From JBAJNN01 sp036881905 (GTDB lineage Bacteria; Pseudomonadota; Alphaproteobacteria; Rhizobiales; Im1), in NCBI GenBank assembly GCA_036881905.1, contig JBAJNN010000019.1, forward strand, positions 1-35,203: a stretch of DNA of 35,203 nucleotides. The letters are read 5' to 3'. The notes below the pieces were generated by a model. It worked only from the letters and a program-made list of their open reading frames with translations, was not told the DNA's origin and searched no databases. This document shows positions 33,234 to 35,203 of this stretch, in pieces. Within the stretch, counting starts at the first letter, position 1. The number at the start of each line of letters is the position of its first letter. Position numbers and translations under genes: made by a program.

Positions 33234-35203
33234 TCAAGACTGCAAAACGCTTTGTCTGGCGTCGGTTTGCGTACTGGCGAAGATTTGCTGCCACAGCCCG
33301 TAGGATTTATAGGCGGCGTTCAGATTGCCCCTCGGTTGTTCCATGTAATGGCGCAGCTCACCTTGCCGCTGCTGACCGAATACGAGTTGGTCCAGACCGC
33401 CGGTGAAAGGATTTTCAAGGTCCATCGCCGCGCTGGCGCGGAAAACGGCTTCGTCAGGCTGTTTGAATCCATCCTCGATCATGCTTAAGGATTTGAGGGC
33501 CTTAAAATTCTCAAGATCATGCTCGGCGACGACGGCGGAAAGAGAATTGACCGCCGACTTCAACATATAGGGCGCATTATAGTCAACGGAGATACGCGCC
33601 ATTGCAATGAGGGCGTCGATGGCTTCATCACCCTTCCCCAGCCGGGAAGCGTTGAGGGCATGGGCATTGAGGACGAAGCCGCGATAATCGCCGGTCACAT
33701 CATATTCACCGAGCCGGAGAAGGAGCTCTTTCGTGATCTCATAGGCTTTCCGGTGATTGTGCAACCGGCCGTAACATTGGGCAATCTCAATTTTTTTGTG
33801 CAACAGAGCGTGAGAGTAGGAAATGGTGAAGGATCGTTTGTAAGACTCGCCGCGCATACGCTCGGCGACAGTATCAAAAATATAGTCATAGCTTTTGTAG
33901 AGTTCCATGGTGTCGGAATAAAGCCCGCAAAGCGCATTCAGCTTGGCGATATTCTCAACCAGGGTGGTGATGATGAACATGGCTCCGAGCAGGCGGTTAC
34001 CCGTAGTCAGTTCGCCCTTGTGCGCAGAAACAAAACCATCGCAGACCTCACAGAGAAGACGATGTTCGTCCGACAGAATTTCATGTAAACCCGCAATTCG
34101 CGCCTCCCCCTTCTTTGTCGTCATGACGGAAAGAAGCCTCGCGAAATTGCGGGCATTGCACAGAAACGCTCGTTCGATCACCACCACTAATGATTCAGGG
34201 AGAGCCTCGAGAATAGCGAGCCCCGCCTCGAAATCGTCAAGGGCGGCGTGGTTGTCATTGTGTTTTTTGAGCTTGATCAAGCCTGCTATCAACAAGAAAT
34301 AACATTTATCAATGTCGTCTGCCTTGGTCGTGGCTTTCGCCGCAACGGAAAGAACCTCGTCAAACAAATAGTTATAGGAATCGCACAGCAACAGAAGCCG
34401 TTCCAGTTCCATGGCGTCTTCATCATTGAGCCATGGGGTCTCGTCATGGAGAGACTTCAGCGCATAGAATGTCTCATAACCGTTTTTGTAGACACAATCG
34501 GCGAAAGCGGCGAGCGGGGCAGGTTCCGCCGCCTTAAGTTGCGCGCGCATGGCCTGGTAGGCGGTCGCGAGGTCGATTTGACCGATGAGCGATTCGGTGT
34601 CGATAAAATCGGCGCAACCGCCAGTCGCGACCACGACATTGAGAAATTTGCGCAAACAGTGCTTGCGCGCCGAGCGGAAGCGACCCGCATACAAATCTTC
34701 ATCGGTCACGGGATCCGCCGTGTCGGTGGCCTTGAACAGCAATAAAAATTTGAAAGAGAACGGTTTGAGATAGAGATACAGGTTTTGCACAAGCCGCATC
34801 GAGCAGCGGTCGCATTGCTCGAAATTCTCCAGCACAAAACCGCAATCGTTCCCTTGATCGAGCAGTATTTTATGGCATTCGACGAAGAATTTGGTCATCG
34901 CCATGGTGAAGGAAGTGGCGAAATACAAATTCTTCTCGGGCCGACGGATAGAGGTCGGCGGGAACTGCGCTTCCCGCTTGAAATAGATTTTCCCGGATTT
35001 TATGAAGTCGGCCGCCTTATCGACAATGTGGTTGGAAAAAGAACAACCCTCGCGAATATCGACGATAATGCGGTCGGTTTGCGTTTTACTTAGGCGTTTG
35101 CGATAAAATGCCCGCAACGCCGTCATGACGGTGAACGGCTCAAGGGAGCACGCCATACGGTGCGCATCGGCCCAATCGGCGGACAATCGACCATCTGAGC
35201 CGA
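33234..35203 (-). CDS. Large STAND/TPR-like regulatory protein, N-terminus outside window
   Basis: The frame is open from the window edge to TAA 33234 (over 650 residues); the TTG at 35186 is unlikely to be the true start. Near the beginning of the visible part CGFVLENFEQCDRCSMRLVQ resembles a Walker B-type strand of STAND/AAA ATPases (hhhhDxxxxxD), and KFLLLFKATDTADPVTDEDL follows where sensor 1 would be. The remaining 450 residues are helical and repeat-like, for example YLFDEVLSVAAKATTKADD, IEIAQCYGRLHNHRKAYEIT, and NAHALNASRLGKGDEAIDAL, the last two TPR-like. This fits a signal-responsive STAND protein, perhaps a regulator of the cluster. The family is not recognised; the nucleotide-binding loop and any DNA-binding domain would lie beyond 35203. 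Confidence 0.6.
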   Translation of the reverse strand, partial: GSDGRLSADWADAHRMACSLEPFTVMTALRAFYRKRLSKTQTDRIIVDIREGCSFSNHIVDKAADFIKSGKIYFKREAQFPPTSIRRPEKNLYFATSFTMAMTKFFVECHKILLDQGNDCGFVLENFEQCDRCSMRLVQNLYLYLKPFSFKFLLLFKATDTADPVTDEDLYAGRFRSARKHCLRKFLNVVVATGGCADFIDTESLIGQIDLATAYQAMRAQLKAAEPAPLAAFADCVYKNGYETFYALKSLHDETPWLNDEDAMELERLLLLCDSYNYLFDEVLSVAAKATTKADDIDKCYFLLIAGLIKLKKHNDNHAALDDFEAGLAILEALPESLVVVIERAFLCNARNFARLLSVMTTKKGEARIAGLHEILSDEHRLLCEVCDGFVSAHKGELTTGNRLLGAMFIITTLVENIAKLNALCGLYSDTMELYKSYDYIFDTVAERMRGESYKRSFTISYSHALLHKKIEIAQCYGRLHNHRKAYEITKELLLRLGEYDVTGDYRGFVLNAHALNASRLGKGDEAIDALIAMARISVDYNAPYMLKSAVNSLSAVVAEHDLENFKALKSLSMIEDGFKQPDEAVFRASAAMDLENPFTGGLDQLVFGQQRQGELRHYMEQPRGNLNAAYKSYGLWQQIFASTQTDARQSVLQS

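Overview
The window looks like a chromosomal segment of an alphaproteobacterium. The evidence is a CpdR-type single-domain response regulator next to tRNA-Val(GAC), a DUF3126 protein, the order purC-purS-purQ, clpS-clpA, an alphaproteobacterial-type bL36, a CtaG/Cox11 assembly factor and a UbiH-like hydroxylase. A Rhodospirillales-like origin is plausible but cannot be settled from sequence alone. Base composition is moderate, with clearly AT-rich islands in the accessory parts. The many broken genes suggest a genome undergoing gene loss or recent bottlenecks.

Layout. 1-1.9 kb: a decayed prophage or island abutting tRNA-Lys(CTT). It holds a DUF6998-like ORF, a broken ImmA/IrrE peptidase, and relics of a gpW-like protein, a DUF2190 protein and an integrase tail. 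2.0-9.9 kb, minus strand: a DUF599 membrane protein, two permeases and the binding protein of a polar amino-acid importer (no ATPase gene beside them), Cox11, a small alpha/beta-barrel protein followed by purC-purS-purQ, and an MltB-type lytic transglycosylase. 10.0-15.1 kb, minus strand: a complete LapBCE-type type I secretion system. 15.5-20.4 kb: a dispersed repeat, tRNA-Leu(TAA) and the wreck of the likely secreted RTX/Bap-like adhesin. The adhesin is split by a 2.45 kb group II intron with an intact domain V and a dead maturase gene. 21.0-24.8 kb, plus strand: DUF3126, clpS and clpA. 25.6-26.3 kb: an acyl-CoA thioesterase pseudogene split by a 290 bp MITE with a TA target duplication. 26.5-27.7 kb: an Hsp20 gene with an apparent ROSE-type RNA thermometer and heat-shock promoter, then a candidate AbcR-like small RNA. 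27.8-30.1 kb, plus strand: cpdR, tRNA-Val, rpmJ and the UbiH-like gene. 30.1-35.2 kb, minus strand: a family III CoA-transferase, an MFS transporter, a flavodoxin-fold quinone reductase and a large STAND/TPR-like protein running off the edge.

How the parts fit. The secretion system appears intact while its nearest plausible substrate is dead, so it is either orphaned or serves a substrate elsewhere. ClpS/ClpA and CpdR are both protease-adaptor functions. The last three minus-strand genes form a compact cluster that I cannot assign to a known pathway; it is the best candidate here for an undescribed system. A ~108 bp repeat in that cluster supplies the stop codon of one gene and the start codon of the next.
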